Of a stretch of 64,000 nt of DNA, positions 37,412 through 48,604 are shown in pieces; position 1 is the first letter of the stretch; each line of letters starts with the position of its first letter. The position numbers were made by a program, and so were the translations under genes. The stretch spans positions 62,001-126,000 of the forward strand of contig JAMPIV010017803.1 in assembly GCA_024509875.1 (NCBI GenBank), given 5' to 3'. The DNA comes from Oreohelix idahoensis. Lineage: Eukaryota > Mollusca > Gastropoda > Stylommatophora > Oreohelicidae. A model generated the notes under the pieces. That model saw only the letters and a program-made list of their open reading frames with translations. It ran no database searches and was not told where the DNA came from.

Positions 37412-38784
37412 TGATAAGGGTGGATTTGAGCTGAAGTGGTAACTTGCCACCCTTATCGACACCTGGTATTAAAGTGTAAGATGTAGGTGTCTTCTCTGAT
37501 TTAGGATGTTGCTGTGTATGTGGTAGTGGAACAGTTCACAGGGTTATCACACAGGCAACATGACGTGTAGAGTCATAGAAAGGGTAACTTCGTTGTATAA
37601 GTTTCTTCCATTTATTGCACGCCACAAAACAGTCATGATACTTATGACATCAACATAGTTAACGAGTTCAGCAAGATGATATGGCACATTGAAAACAATT
37701 TCTGTAGTCAGCAATGACAGCTGTTGTATATATGCGTCATAAGACATCACAGTTCAATAGATTCAGAAATTCATAAATCATAGAGTTCTAGTTCGTGAAG
37801 CTGTATAAATAATAATAATTTCTATAACTTCTGCAACAGTGTCAGCTACAGATCTTCAATGTTCATAAACAATAATAAATGCTCCCATTCTGATGCTAGC
37901 AGATCAGTTGTATACAATAAGTCCGTTCACTGTCTGCACGTGAATAGCATACATGGGCTACAGGTCAGCTCGACCTTTATAATGTTCCTAAGTCTAACCA
38001 TCTGACTTGGACGTGATCTCTGATATAACGAATCCTGGAACACAGACAATAGTCTTGTTGGTCTAGAGCGACCCATATATATTTAACTAGTTCAGGTATA
38101 AAGCTACCGGTGACTTAATCCTAGTCAAAGTACCTCTCCATTTTGCATCACACAGGCGAGCAAATAGGCGACAAAATGACGAACCTCTAGATGATAGCAT
38201 AAAGTTCGATACAAGAGGAATTACCTTATTTCGGAAAATCAACCATGAACATATGCCTCCAGGCAGGCGTGAATAATACGGGGAAATAGTCTAGTTAGCT
38301 AACTAACTCACAAAGACAATGTATTTCCCTCAGAAAATCACAAGACGCAGTTGCGTCTGCTCGCTTCTTAAACCATTTCTCAACTCCCGAACTGGGCGGA
38401 ACACACAGAACGAACTCCCAGCTTTTGACATGCGCAGAACGACAATCTCTGAGTTGCCGTTCACAATAAGACGATTCTAAGAACATTCGAGATAAAAGTC
38501 TTACACAGTCGCGCCTTTTATGGTCATGAAAAGAAGCGTTAAGAAAGGTTTCAGACATCTACCATAGTTGACTGGTACTACCAAATAAGGAGATGTGGTC
38601 ACGCTTCGTTCAAGAAATTATAGACCGAACGTGTCTCTATACAAGAGAAGGCAAACTCCTAAAAAATTGTAGTTTCGATAACTCGGATTATGTCCCTTTG
38701 ACCATAGAAAACATAATACACACTTCAGTCAAAAAAATGATCATACATATGAAAAAATGTTTATACAAACGAAAAATAATAATG
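37412..38784 (-). repeat. 5' LTR of element 3 (outer end trimmed)
   Basis: Almost identical to 28613-29988. The match ends at AATAATAATG (38784), whereas the other LTR continues for 14 bases to CGTAACA. Confidence 0.93.
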
Positions 38785-39110
38785 GCAGTGCAGGAAAATC
38801 CACCGTTTACAGTTCCTAAGAATCACAAGTAGGACTTCTCGCTTCAGTTGCACTGTACATTTCGCAAACACAGTCAAATATATGCTCCAACTTAGATGTG
38901 TAATGCTGTTTGTTTTATGTAAACACCGTCTGTTCAACAAGCACTAAACTATTTACTGCATACGATCGATAGGGCAGGTCATGCTGACATCGACTGTAGA
39001 GTTGTACTGCTGGTGTGTCGTGTCAGGCCACATGAAACGGTCTGGTCTCAGTAGCTGACTTCCCAAAATGTCCACTGTGCAGATTGACCCAGAAAGCTGG
39101 CCTACCACAT
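38785..39110 (-). other. Probable LTR-proximal leader of element 2
   Basis: Non-coding sequence between element 3 and the 5' LTR of element 2. On the minus strand TGGTAGGCCAGCTTTCTGG begins two bases after the LTR end, a candidate primer binding site resembling that of element 3. It could also include debris of the LINE fragment cut at 28612, but no LINE coding was recognised. Confidence 0.45.
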
Positions 39111-40667
39111 TGATAAAGCTTGTTTCTCATGCACCAGATTGACATGGACTGTATTTTGTGATATTGCTTGTCCAGTCACAATGTTCTGTAAATGGGTCAG
39201 GTTACCGACTGTTGGGGCCCTGACAAGGTGTACGGTTAAGTGCGTATATTCTGATGCAATGTGTGAGTGTAAACATCAATAATGATAAACGCGAATGGAT
39301 GACAGTTCGACAGGTTCACAGGACACTCACTCCAATCACAGGTGGAAGTCAAGGATGGCTGGACTACTGTGGTCGTTTCATACTGTTTAATAGGACGCAC
39401 ACACTTAGACAGTACGTGTATAGTTACAGGAACAACGGTCAACATGAATAGCATATTGTTGATCAATGGTCTACCATCTTAAGTTAGCATTCATGTTGAA
39501 TAACATCACAATGGAACATCTGTAGACAAGCATTTAGATTTCCACTGTTTATCAATATAATCATCAGGCCTTACTGACCGAGTGTGTCAGTTAATAAGTA
39601 CTGTTCAAGCCTGACTCCTAGACAGAACCTCTTTTCTAGCGAAGATTCCTTTAGGTAAAGTACAGCAAATCTATCTGAAGATAATGTTAACCCACCAGTA
39701 TTGGGTTTTCTTTATAACTGTGATCTCTTAATCATCACCTGATAATAAGGGGCATCCCCGTTCTCTGATTGATGATCGACAAAATGTTAGAATCCAAAAT
39801 GGCTTCTGGTTCCCTTTTGAGCATCGCTCACTATACAGATGTATAGCAAATCTTCAATAGAAGCTTTGTTCGTAAACACAAATGTTTCTACAAGAATCAG
39901 CATATTCTTTCATCTTAAATGCTGCATACAATCATCTACAGTGCTGCTAGGAAACATATCATCCTGACATATGGATATGGATCATCCTAAAGTAGACATC
40001 TGCCCAATTAAGCCTAGGACGAAAAAGTTCAGTAAAATGTTCTTTTACCTGGGCATAGGAAATACACTAGCAAACACAAACGCTCTCCTGGCGTCACTAA
40101 ATCAACACTGGGGAACACATGGACTTAACAATCCTAGAAGAAACTATCTTCGTTCCCATAATAAATCATAGAGATCACAGACTTTGGACAGGTCTAAAGC
40201 CATGACATCCCGCCAGGCTCCTTCATCACCGAAGCACTCCCTAACGTATCTTCATGCGCCGAAAGTGGTTGACCCCAAAGTACAGTACAAGGAAAATAGT
40301 CCGACATAGACATACAAAGATAACACGATATAAGACCGAATCGTCTCAAACAGACAAGGAGTAAACATAGATTCGGATCATCAACATCCCTGCATAAACC
40401 TAAGCAAGAATAATCTGTTTCTGGCTATACCAGACACAAAATATGACATAAGTCTAGATTCATACGCCAAGTTCGATATTCAGGAAAGATACAAGAACAG
40501 ATAACTCATAGAATGAATACACATCGACTAATCTGAGTTCTGTCCCTTAGACTGAGAATCGTGAATTCAAAGATAAATATATTTTTATCAGACAAATAAA
40601 TACATTTTACATTTGTATGCGTGTCAACAGTAATCTGTGCGTCACACAAAAGAATATGTGCACAACA
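39111..40667 (-). repeat. 5' LTR of element 2
   Basis: 1557 bp, TGATAAAGC...CACAACA, followed by the target duplication GCCTC. Partner of 20069-21625. Confidence 0.93.
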
Positions 40668-41031
40668 GCCTCAAAACAAGCTCAAGGATCGCACTGAACA
40701 TTTGTCATGGTCATGTGACATGTGTGTTATAAAAAGTGATTTCAACTTTTAACAATAACAACGTTTTTATTATTATTATTAATAAATTAAATGTGTTAAT
40801 TTTCATTGTACTTTCTGATTTTTAAATGTAAAAATATATGCACTGTCTGTTTACCTTTTTATTACATTGTTTTTTAATCCCGTGGTTGGCCCCTTTATTT
40901 CTGGTTATAATCTATAAATTTTGAATAACAGCAACTATATTAATTTCAAATATTTTGCTAATATTAGGGGTACAATTTATAGAAATGGGTTGCCAAGGGG
41001 TACGCAAGTGAAAAAAGGTTGGGAACCGCTG
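40668..41031 (+). other. hAT right terminal region
   Basis: Resumes the hAT sequence after the element 2 duplication. A short basic frame (PQNKLKDRTEHL) may be the very C-terminus of the transposase. It ends with GGGGTACGC, a short A-rich run, and the inverted repeat AGGTTGGGAACCGCTG. Confidence 0.7.
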
Positions 41032-41039
41032 GGCTAGTG

Positions 41040-42528
41040 GGATTGATAACATGTAACGCATTCTAGGCTAGAACGCCATTTGAAAATTAAAACCGAATTG
41101 CCCAGGTGAGAACAGAAGGGGAGCTTTTCTGAATAAGTTTTTACCTTCTGGACAACAGCAGTCTGAATTTTGTGCCATCATTCTGCTACTCATCGGGTTC
41201 ATTGTGTGAATGATTCATTATTTGCGGTAAGAGAAATGACTTTATTAATTTTATATGTATGTACAGGCCACAAGGGTGTGAGCCATAAATTTGTGTTGTA
41301 CGTCATTGCCAGTGGAAAAGAATTACGACATCCTAGCAAGCACATGCCTAAGCAGACTTGGGGGGGGGGGGGGGGGAATTTACAATGTGTTTGCATATTA
41401 CCATTACAAATCATACGATTGTAAGTCCAGAAACTACTGGCAGTCTTCTGCAGTCCACATTGTTCCAGTAACCCTTGGAAAAAATAAATAGGATGTCATA
41501 CTAAAAGAGTTAACAGATCACTAGAAAGAGAAAAAGAAAAGAGTGTACCCCAGCTGATGATATGGAAGATAACAAAGGTTTAAAGTGACAGGAGCGTTGA
41601 AGCCATGTGGGAAGGAGAAGGTACCCACTGAGTGTGAAGAATTCACATGAAATTAGGGACTGAAGCTATTGGTTAGCACATGCAACTGATCACACAGAAT
41701 GCTTATTGATGTTTGGTTGTTAGTTGTGGAGAAATATAAAAAGTGTACTTAGGGAAGAATTGTTCCTCTTGTTGCAGGGTTGCATCACCTATTACCACGT
41801 GAGACATAACCTGGAGCTGCAAAATACGAGGCAACTTGCCGGTTGCTTACACTTTGAAGTCAAACTGTAGTAGCCGCCTCCAGAAGACACTGCTGTGAAA
41901 GAGTGTGCAGTATTTCCAGCAAGCCATCCACATTCAACTGAAAAATAAGCTAAGCCCAAATCATGAGGGCTCATAACATCTCATTATATTTTATTCTCCA
42001 CACTTTCAATAAACTTTCTTGTGACTTGATGAGAAGACCAGTCCCTCACACTAGTGACATCTCTTAAGACATTATTACTTCAGCAGGGGATACAATTATA
42101 GAAACATTTTAGTAATAATATTTATGGACAAGATGTCCTTCATATTTATTTAAATTTGTATATAAACACATTTCCTTTTTGAGTTGAACATTCCTGTTTC
42201 CCAAAAAAAAAAAAAAATTGAGGATCAGGAAAATAAAAATTGTAAAGTAATTTTATAACTTTAACCACTGTCTTACTTAAGTTCATTATATTGAGTTACA
42301 GTTGTGTTTAAGTTATCGTCATATCACCACACATAAATTACCCTAGACACGTAGCCATATAACCTTATAGAACCTAAAATATTACACAGAGTGAGATCTG
42401 AGAGTGGTAGCGGTTAGGTACCCTGAGAATACATCATCTTCATCAACTATTAGACTCAGGGACTTACATGGCTTGACCTCACTCTGTTGACTCTTACTTT
42501 TTAACATCAATAACCTCTAAAGCCACCA
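41040..42528. mobile_element. X1, right part of the LTR-like repeat
   Basis: Continues X1 after the hAT target duplication. It aligns with 50041-51576 of X2: GCGCCATTTGA, GACAACAGAAG/GACAACAGCAG, ATTGCGGTAAGAAATGA/ATTTGCGGTAAGAGAAATGA and GTACCCACTGAGTGTGA. Its right end (AGCCACCA) abuts array 2 of the minisatellite. It holds a G homopolymer at about 41360-41376 and a foldback at 42387-42485. Confidence 0.7.
42387..42485. repeat. Nested foldback near the end of X1
   Basis: An outer pair, CAGAGTGAGATC and GACCTCACTCTG, surrounds an inner pair, TACCCTGAG and CTCAGGGA. The same architecture is kept in X2 (51425-51522) in spite of many substitutions. Confidence 0.65.
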
Positions 42529-43547
42529 CACTTGTCATCTCGTGTTCTACTGACACGTGTCTGGTTCTTGTCATCTCTTGTTCTACTGACACATGTCTGG
42601 TTCTTCTCATCTCTTGTTCTACTGACACGTGTCTGGTTCTTCTCATCTCTTGTTCTACTGACACATGTCAGGTTCTTAACATCTCTTGTTCTACTGACAC
42701 GTGTCTGGTTCTTGTCATCTCTTGTTCTAGTGACACGTATCTGATTCTTTTTATCTCTTGTTCTACTGACACGTGTCTGGTTCTTCTCACATTTGGTTCT
42801 ACTGACACGTGTCTGGTTCTTCTCATCTCTTCTTCTACTGACACGTGTCTGGTTCTTCTCATCTCTTGTTCTACTGACACATGTCCGGTTCTTCTCATCT
42901 CTTCTTCTACTGACACTTGTCTTGTTCTTCTCATCTCTTGTTCTACTGACACATGTCTCGTTCTTGTCATCTCTTGTTCTACTGACACATGTCTGGTTCT
43001 ACTCATCTCTTGTTCTACTGACACGTGTCTGGTTCTTATCATCTCTTGTTCTACTGACACGTGTCTGGTTCTTCTCATCTCTTTTTCTACTGACACGTGT
43101 CTGTTTCTTCTCATCTTGTGTTCTACAGACACGTGTCTGGTTCTTCTCATCTCTTGTTCTACTGACACATGTCTGGTTCTTCTCATCTCTTGTTCTACTG
43201 ACACATGTCTGGTTCTTCTCATCTATTTTTCTACTGACACGTGTCTTGTTTTTCTCATCTCTTGTTCTACTGACACATGTCTGGTTCTTGTCATCTCTTG
43301 TTCTACTGACACATGTCTGGTTCTTGTCATCACTTGTTCTACTGACACGTGTCTGGTTCTTGTCATCTCTTGTTCTACTGACACGTGTCTATTTCTTCTC
43401 ATCTCTTGTTCTACTGACACGTGTCTGGCTGTTCTCGTCTCTTGTTCTACTGACATATGTTTGGTTCTTCTCATCTCTTGTTCTACTGACACGTGTCTGG
43501 TTCTTGTCATCTTTTGTTCTACTGACACATATCTGGTTCTTGTCATC
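42529..43547. repeat. 36-bp minisatellite, array 2 (about 28 copies)
   Basis: Same unit as array 1, beginning in the middle of a unit at the X1 boundary and ending in the middle of a unit (GTCATC) at the Y1 boundary. On the minus strand it is open as RRTRHVSVEQEM repeats except for a TAG near 43222. Confidence 0.97.
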
Positions 43548-46011
43548 TGTGGTAAGTTGGGATTATATAAATATTTATAGGGGACTTAGTGTACTGACTG
43601 AGATCAGCTGTGAAGGTATCTGTATCTAATAGGTGGAGTGTGTTACAGATGACCTTACTTTGCTACCACATGTAGACCTCAATCAGACTTATTCTGGGCT
43701 ATAGTGATGACTACGTAGAATGTCTAGGGTTATAATAATGATGAAGTGTAATTTCACAACAACAACAGACAGATAAATACTTTATTTAAGATTCACAACA
43801 CTTTACAACACTATGACAAGCACATACATATAACACTCCAGAAGACTAGCTTAAGTAAGTCAAGTGTTAAATTTTAAATTATGTATTAGTTGCTTTCAAG
43901 AATAGATATCCTGATCCAACTACAGAGTGAATCAGGAATCACAATCAAATGTAAACACAATGTGTATGTACAAAAATTATACAAAGGATCTTTGTCCTGA
44001 CATAGAATATTATTACAATATGTGTGTAGTGTGCTCTGGTATTAAGAGGTAACACTGGCTTTTGAAGTTATGTTGTTGTTTGTCATCACGACTTCATGTG
44101 TTTGTTAATGGTGGAAATACTCTTGAAGGGATCACAGTTCTTTTATTTGTAAAACACTAACTGTCCCTCTTGCTTTATTATTACAGTCAATTTTAAGGAG
44201 GGTTATACAAGGGTGAGCTGCTCTGTCTGACGAATTCTTAACTTATGAGTTGGCGGCAGGAAAACTGTCTCCTCTGCTCGCTTGCTTCTCAGTTATCTTG
44301 AGATACCCCACTGGTCGATATCTTGGACAAGGAGTCTGCTGCCAGCCCTATGGATCCAGCAAAACTCAGACCAGGTGCTGCTCTAATACTTCAGTACCAC
44401 GGTCCCTGAAATAAGATGGTTGTACCTCCTTCTTCAGAACTAATATATACTATCTATTTCCACACTGAAATACCGGACATTACAAACACAGAGTTCAGCG
44501 CTGTAGGCCAACTACTAGCTTCTCATGTGACAATATACCAGTATTCCTCTCCCTAATGGTTACAACGCCTCTGCAATTCCAGCCGTAATTCCTTCTATAC
44601 AATAAGATAGGTGTCATGTTACTAATTGGCAATCCCATATATGCTAATGCAGTTATACTCCTCTCTGACAAGCTTTTACATGGTGGAGCAATATCTAGGC
44701 TTTGCCTTCTGTTTGCTACTGAACCACACACATACAGACACAATTTATCAATTCATATTCAATTTTCATATAATATATATATACATATATATGAAATATG
44801 TCTAGCTTACCACAATTCAAGGAAATATACACAAGTACGTTGAATGGCGATGAATTCTGGCACAATTTTGATCTGCCTTATCCCAGGCTTTTATTTAGAA
44901 AAATGTTAGCTTGTACTCAACGCACTTGCTTCTTACAAATTGGATTTTCAAAACTGGCCCTGAACTGACGCTTCTATTTGACTATATCGAACGCTCTAAC
45001 CAATGAGACCATGTTTACAAGAGCCTTTGAAAAAACCTTACCCATCCTACCGTAGCCATTAACAAACAAATAGTATTTGCAGTCCGACTAATCAGGTTTC
45101 GCCTTACATATTTCTACAGCCAATCAAATCGTATCTAACTTGTTGGCCTCATTCCCCTAAAGCAGCGTTGTTCAAACAGCCATTATGAGCAGATATGATC
45201 TTGTGCTGTCAGACAACCTCACTATAGTATTATGGCTATAATTTATTAAGTCCTAGACTATTCGCGTAACACATAACATATTCTTTGTCAGCAAGTCTTA
45301 AGGTACAAGAATATATAAGTTTACTGGGGCTAAGTGGCTTCGTTCAAAATATGTATTATTCTAGGATAGTCGTGTATTTGTTTTGTTTTTATTTTTTCAA
45401 ACCGCCACCTGTCCTGCCTTTTCGACTGTTCTGTCAGTATAAAGTCAGGATTTCAGACATAAAACAGTATTGTGTCATGTTTCCTAATAAGCATTAAACA
45501 TGTTTTTTAAAACCTTACCTCGTACCGTTAGTGTTTTTTATCACTGTCTATTTGAAAAAAAATCAAGCCTGCATGCCTTTTGCGTTCACTTTTTAATCGC
45601 AAGACGACGTGGGATTGGCATTCCTCCGTGCTCTCTCTCTCTCTCTTCTAAGCCCGTCTGTCTTTTAGGTTAACGTAGTGTATATAATGACATTAATTTA
45701 GTATTATATCTAGGTCATTAAGCAGTGTGCCTATCAAGGTCGTATAAGAAATACAGTACCAGTTTTATTTTTAGAAACGCGTGTAGTTTATGCAGTAGGC
45801 TTTTACTATCAAACGTGGAAGCGTTACATTTATGCAAACGAAGTAGAAAAAGGGGATCTCGGGTTCAGTCATTATGGCGTTGTACAACGTAGGTGTACGC
45901 TATTGGAAAAGCACTGGTCTGTCACCCTTCTTCTTTCTTTCTATTAAATTACTTCGTTAGGCTTTACATTTATTTTCTCATTTATATATGTTGATTAGAA
46001 TTTTCACGACA
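43548..46011. mobile_element. Y1, LTR-like repeat inserted in the minisatellite
   Basis: 2464 bp, TGTGGTAAGT...CACGACA, lying between two parts of the 36-bp array. Target duplication is likely but imperfect (CATCT at 43544-43548 and AATCT at 46012-46016). It is homologous to 62327-64000 (Y2): shared TATAAATATTTATAGG, CACTTAGTGTACTGACTGAG-like and ATGTCTAGGGT strings. No coding capacity. TG...CA ends suggest a solo LTR. Confidence 0.65.
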
Positions 46012-46266
46012 AATCTCTTGTTCTACTGACACATGTCTGGTTCTTGTCATCTCTTGTTCTACTGTCACATGTCTGGTTCTTGTCATCTCTTGTTCTACTG
46101 ACACATGTCTGGTTCTTCTCATCTCTTGTTCTACTGACACATGTCTGGGTTTTCTCATCTCTTGTTCTACTGACACGTGTCTGGTTTTTCTCATCTCTTG
46201 TTCTACTGACACGTGTCCATTTCTTGTCATCTCTTGTTCTACTGTTACATGTCTGGTTCTTGTCAT
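46012..46266. repeat. 36-bp minisatellite, array 3 (7 copies)
   Basis: Same unit as arrays 1 and 2. On its right it meets the upstream half of the LINE ORF2. Together the three arrays make about 57 copies, originally one block of about 2.05 kb. Confidence 0.97.
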
Positions 46267-46510
46267 GAGTTATAAAAGACTGTAGCTATTTTGGCTGTTG
46301 TTGTTGTTGTTGTTCTCCATGTTTCAGATCCATACAATATGGCTGACTTAACATTTGAATTTAATATTTGGATTTTTGTGTTGGACCTGATTTCTTTTTA
46401 TCTCCATGTATTTCCCAAAGCAATGAGAACTTCTCTAGCCTTTTGTATTCATATTTTGAAATCAGTGTCTGTCCCTCTAACTGTGTTTATAAAGCTGCCA
46501 TGGTATATGA
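46267..46510 (-). pseudogene. Upstream part of the split LINE ORF2 (RT thumb region)
   Basis: On the minus strand: RGTDTDFKI, stop, IQKAREVLIALGNTWR, stop, then ILNSNVKSAILYGSETWRTT and a Thr-rich TTTTTAKIATVFYNS. This is the classic C-terminal RT segment of RTE/jockey-like LINEs (NSNVKSVLLYGSETW). The following KCLRKI-type residues are missing and the frame shifts before the minisatellite. The downstream half is at 16855-17148. An in-frame CAA repeat (46296-46316 on the plus strand as TTG) encodes the Thr run through ACA. Confidence 0.8.
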
Positions 46511-46673
46511 TCATCTAGTTTTAAAAAAAACATGTTAGAACCCTGCCAAAGACATCTAATGCTAACAGTAACTGTATGAATCAGACGTAGCTAGGAAGTA
46601 ATGTCAGAAGAGTAAAATAAACTTCAACTTCTGTACAACAGGAGTACCGTGTTCACAGTCATACTACAAATAA
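46511..46673. other. Unassigned spacer
   Basis: No coding or repeat signal. It separates the LINE from the Helitron-like element. Confidence 0.3.
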
Positions 46674-47059
46674 TCTATATAAATAAAAGGCATAGTAAGT
46701 TTCTATGGTCATAATATAAATCCGCATGCCTTATTATTTCTTGATGATTTTTGGCAGAGTCTCTTCAGATACCGCCGGCAAACGCTTGCAGTTATTTTAT
46801 AAATTAATATTGTAATTATGACAATATGAGTAATTAACGTTTTTCGTAAGAAATGTAACGAAGCCATACATGACTCAAGGGCCATAATCAAATAAACACA
46901 TATCCAATAAATAACAAGGGACGTAACACATATGTTGAAACTATTATTTTATGTTTGTTATTAATTATCATACGTTTAACTAAACATTTTTACTTTAAAA
47001 GGAAATAGAAAAAAAAAACCGTTTTCTACAGCACTTCCTTTTTTTTTAACGATGTAATT

Positions 47060-47350
47060 TTAAAGGCATTCATTTGACCATGCGGTTTCAAATTCGATTA
47101 GAGCATTATCGATACATATATTAAAACCAACGGATATTCTGTGACGATCAACATTCACTGTGCGTGTTTAATCTTAATGAAAATTAACAAAACATTGTTA
47201 AAAGTATTATTTTTAACGCATTAAAAAAATTCATGGTCAAACGAATTTAAATTGTCCACTGTGTGTGTTTAATCTGAATGAAAATCTAACATGGTTTAAA
47301 GTATTTTTTAATATCATTTTTAAAATGTGTGGTTAAACGAATTTTAATTG
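47060..47350. repeat. Imperfect tandem repeat inside the Helitron-like element
   Basis: Units of roughly 105-120 bp share CACTGTG(C/T)GTGTTTAATC, AATGAAAAT, an AAAGTATT block and (A/T)GGT(C/T)AAACGAATTT. Diverged, non-coding. Confidence 0.6.
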
Positions 47351-48604
47351 AAAAACAACTGTATCAACTCACTCGATAGTCGCTTTTTTCCGTTGCAATT
47401 ATTTTTAAGTTATTTTATAGTTAAAACTTTAGTTGCTGCAGAAAACAAAATTATTAAATAGTTATGATCGTTGAAGGAACGTTTAAGTGGAAGTAATTTT
47501 GTCACATGTTGCCATGTAACTTAATTTGGTTTCTACTTATATTTTTCTATGCCTAAAACAGGGCCGTAAACAGTGTCTATCTGAATCACGGGAAGCAATC
47601 CAAATGGTAAAATTATGAATCACATGAAACAATCAAAATGATAAAATTATTATTAAAAGGTCGTAATTTACAACTCTACACTTCTTTATTTTACAAAGCA
47701 ATTTAAATTATTTAAACAGTCACTAATGCTTTATGCAAAAATAAAATAAAAATTACTTTGATATAGTGTTTAAGTGATTATTACTGTTTATATCACATTT
47801 AATTACATGTTACCAAGCAGTTTCTGTTTATTTACAAAATATTACATAGCTTTTCTAATGATATAACCAATAGCTCCATGTATATGGTAGGTGGTTGAAA
47901 GGGGCGTGCTACAAAGAAAAGTAGCAAACACCTATTAAAAAAACACTTCATAACTGAAACAGACTGCAATATCTTTTGTAAAAGGAAATCGACTTTATCA
48001 CATTGCTGGACCGAAGGGACTTCTATAATTGTACATGTGCCAATCTCAAATGGGGTGCGCATCGCCAAAATAAGGCAACATTTAAGGTTTATTTTTATTT
48101 TTGGTCCTTAAAAAAATAAAACTAGCTCAGAGCTAAACAATTCACCAAAAATAAAGATCGTCTTTATTTAGACATGTGTCCTAATATAACAGGCGTTATC
48201 CGTATGTCTCGGTTGAATGGGTCGTGTCTCACCGAAATGAGAAACTTCTATTTAAAATATACTGCTCAATACAATCACTGTGTCTTTTATATTTGAAGTA
48301 TGTATGACAGAAAATAATAATCATGTGTTTTTTTTTTTACATGCAATAATGTATATATGTTTGAAAAGAACGTGCTACGAAAAACAGTAGTAAGAACGTT
48401 AAAAATGGATGAGTTGGACTATTCTTTCTTGGTGCGCCAGGTCGGAAAGGGTAAATGTGTCTTATTAATTTGCTTCTTGCTAAAACTCGGGAGCAGAAAA
48501 ACATTGCTTTTGCGATTCTATCAAGAAATAAGATTATTTTGATAAAACTCGGAAGCAAAGTGAAATAACTCTTACGGTGGAACCATAAGGAACATCAGTA
48601 TTTT

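Larger units (their letters stand above)
28613..38784 (-). mobile_element. Gmr1-like Ty3/gypsy retrotransposon, element 3 (young, nearly intact)
   Basis: A 10.2-kb element on the minus strand with LTRs at 28613-30002 and 37412-38784. The shared 1373 bp differ by only about three substitutions and two homopolymer length changes by eye, so insertion was recent. Gag-pol is complete except for one extra A in a homopolymer between protease and integrase. The right (5') LTR lacks the last 14 or so bases (the element's TGTTACGCACGGAT start) and no target duplication is seen, so that end was trimmed by a deletion. Confidence 0.93.
20069..40667 (-). mobile_element. Gmr1-like Ty3/gypsy retrotransposon, element 2 (carries later insertions)
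   Basis: Bounded by 1557-bp LTRs (20069-21625 and 39111-40667) and a perfect 5-bp target duplication GCCTC (20064-20068, 40668-40672) inside the hAT transposase. LTRs have TG...CA ends. By eye I count about 21 mismatches between them (about 1.3 per cent), so it is older than element 3. Its body (about 22.1-28.0 kb and 38.8-39.1 kb, minus strand) contains degenerate gag-pol, a solo LTR in integrase, a LINE fragment and element 3. After removing those it is about 8.7 kb. Confidence 0.9.
18818..41031 (+). mobile_element. hAT (ZBED5-like) DNA transposon, deleted and interrupted by element 2
   Basis: The ends are CAGCGGTTCCCAACCT (18818) and its exact 16-bp inverse at 41016-41031, followed inward on both sides by GCGTACCCC-like sequence. 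An 8-bp target duplication GGCTAGTG is present at 18810-18817 and 41032-41039. TIR type and 8-bp TSD are diagnostic of hAT elements. Without the Gmr1-like insertion the element is only about 1.6 kb, an internally deleted copy. Its transposase pieces are at 19347-20068, with the final residues perhaps resuming after 40672. Confidence 0.93.

Noticed and set aside
38785..39110. Continuation of the LINE cut at 28612
   Set aside because: None of the expected ORF2 C-terminal motifs appear in any frame; better explained as leader of element 2.
45165..45940. A second hAT element (CAGCGTTGTTCAAAC at 45165 and an inverse-like CAGTGCTTTTCCAA near 45930)
   Set aside because: The ends match poorly, no 8-bp duplication flanks them, and the interval lies within Y1.
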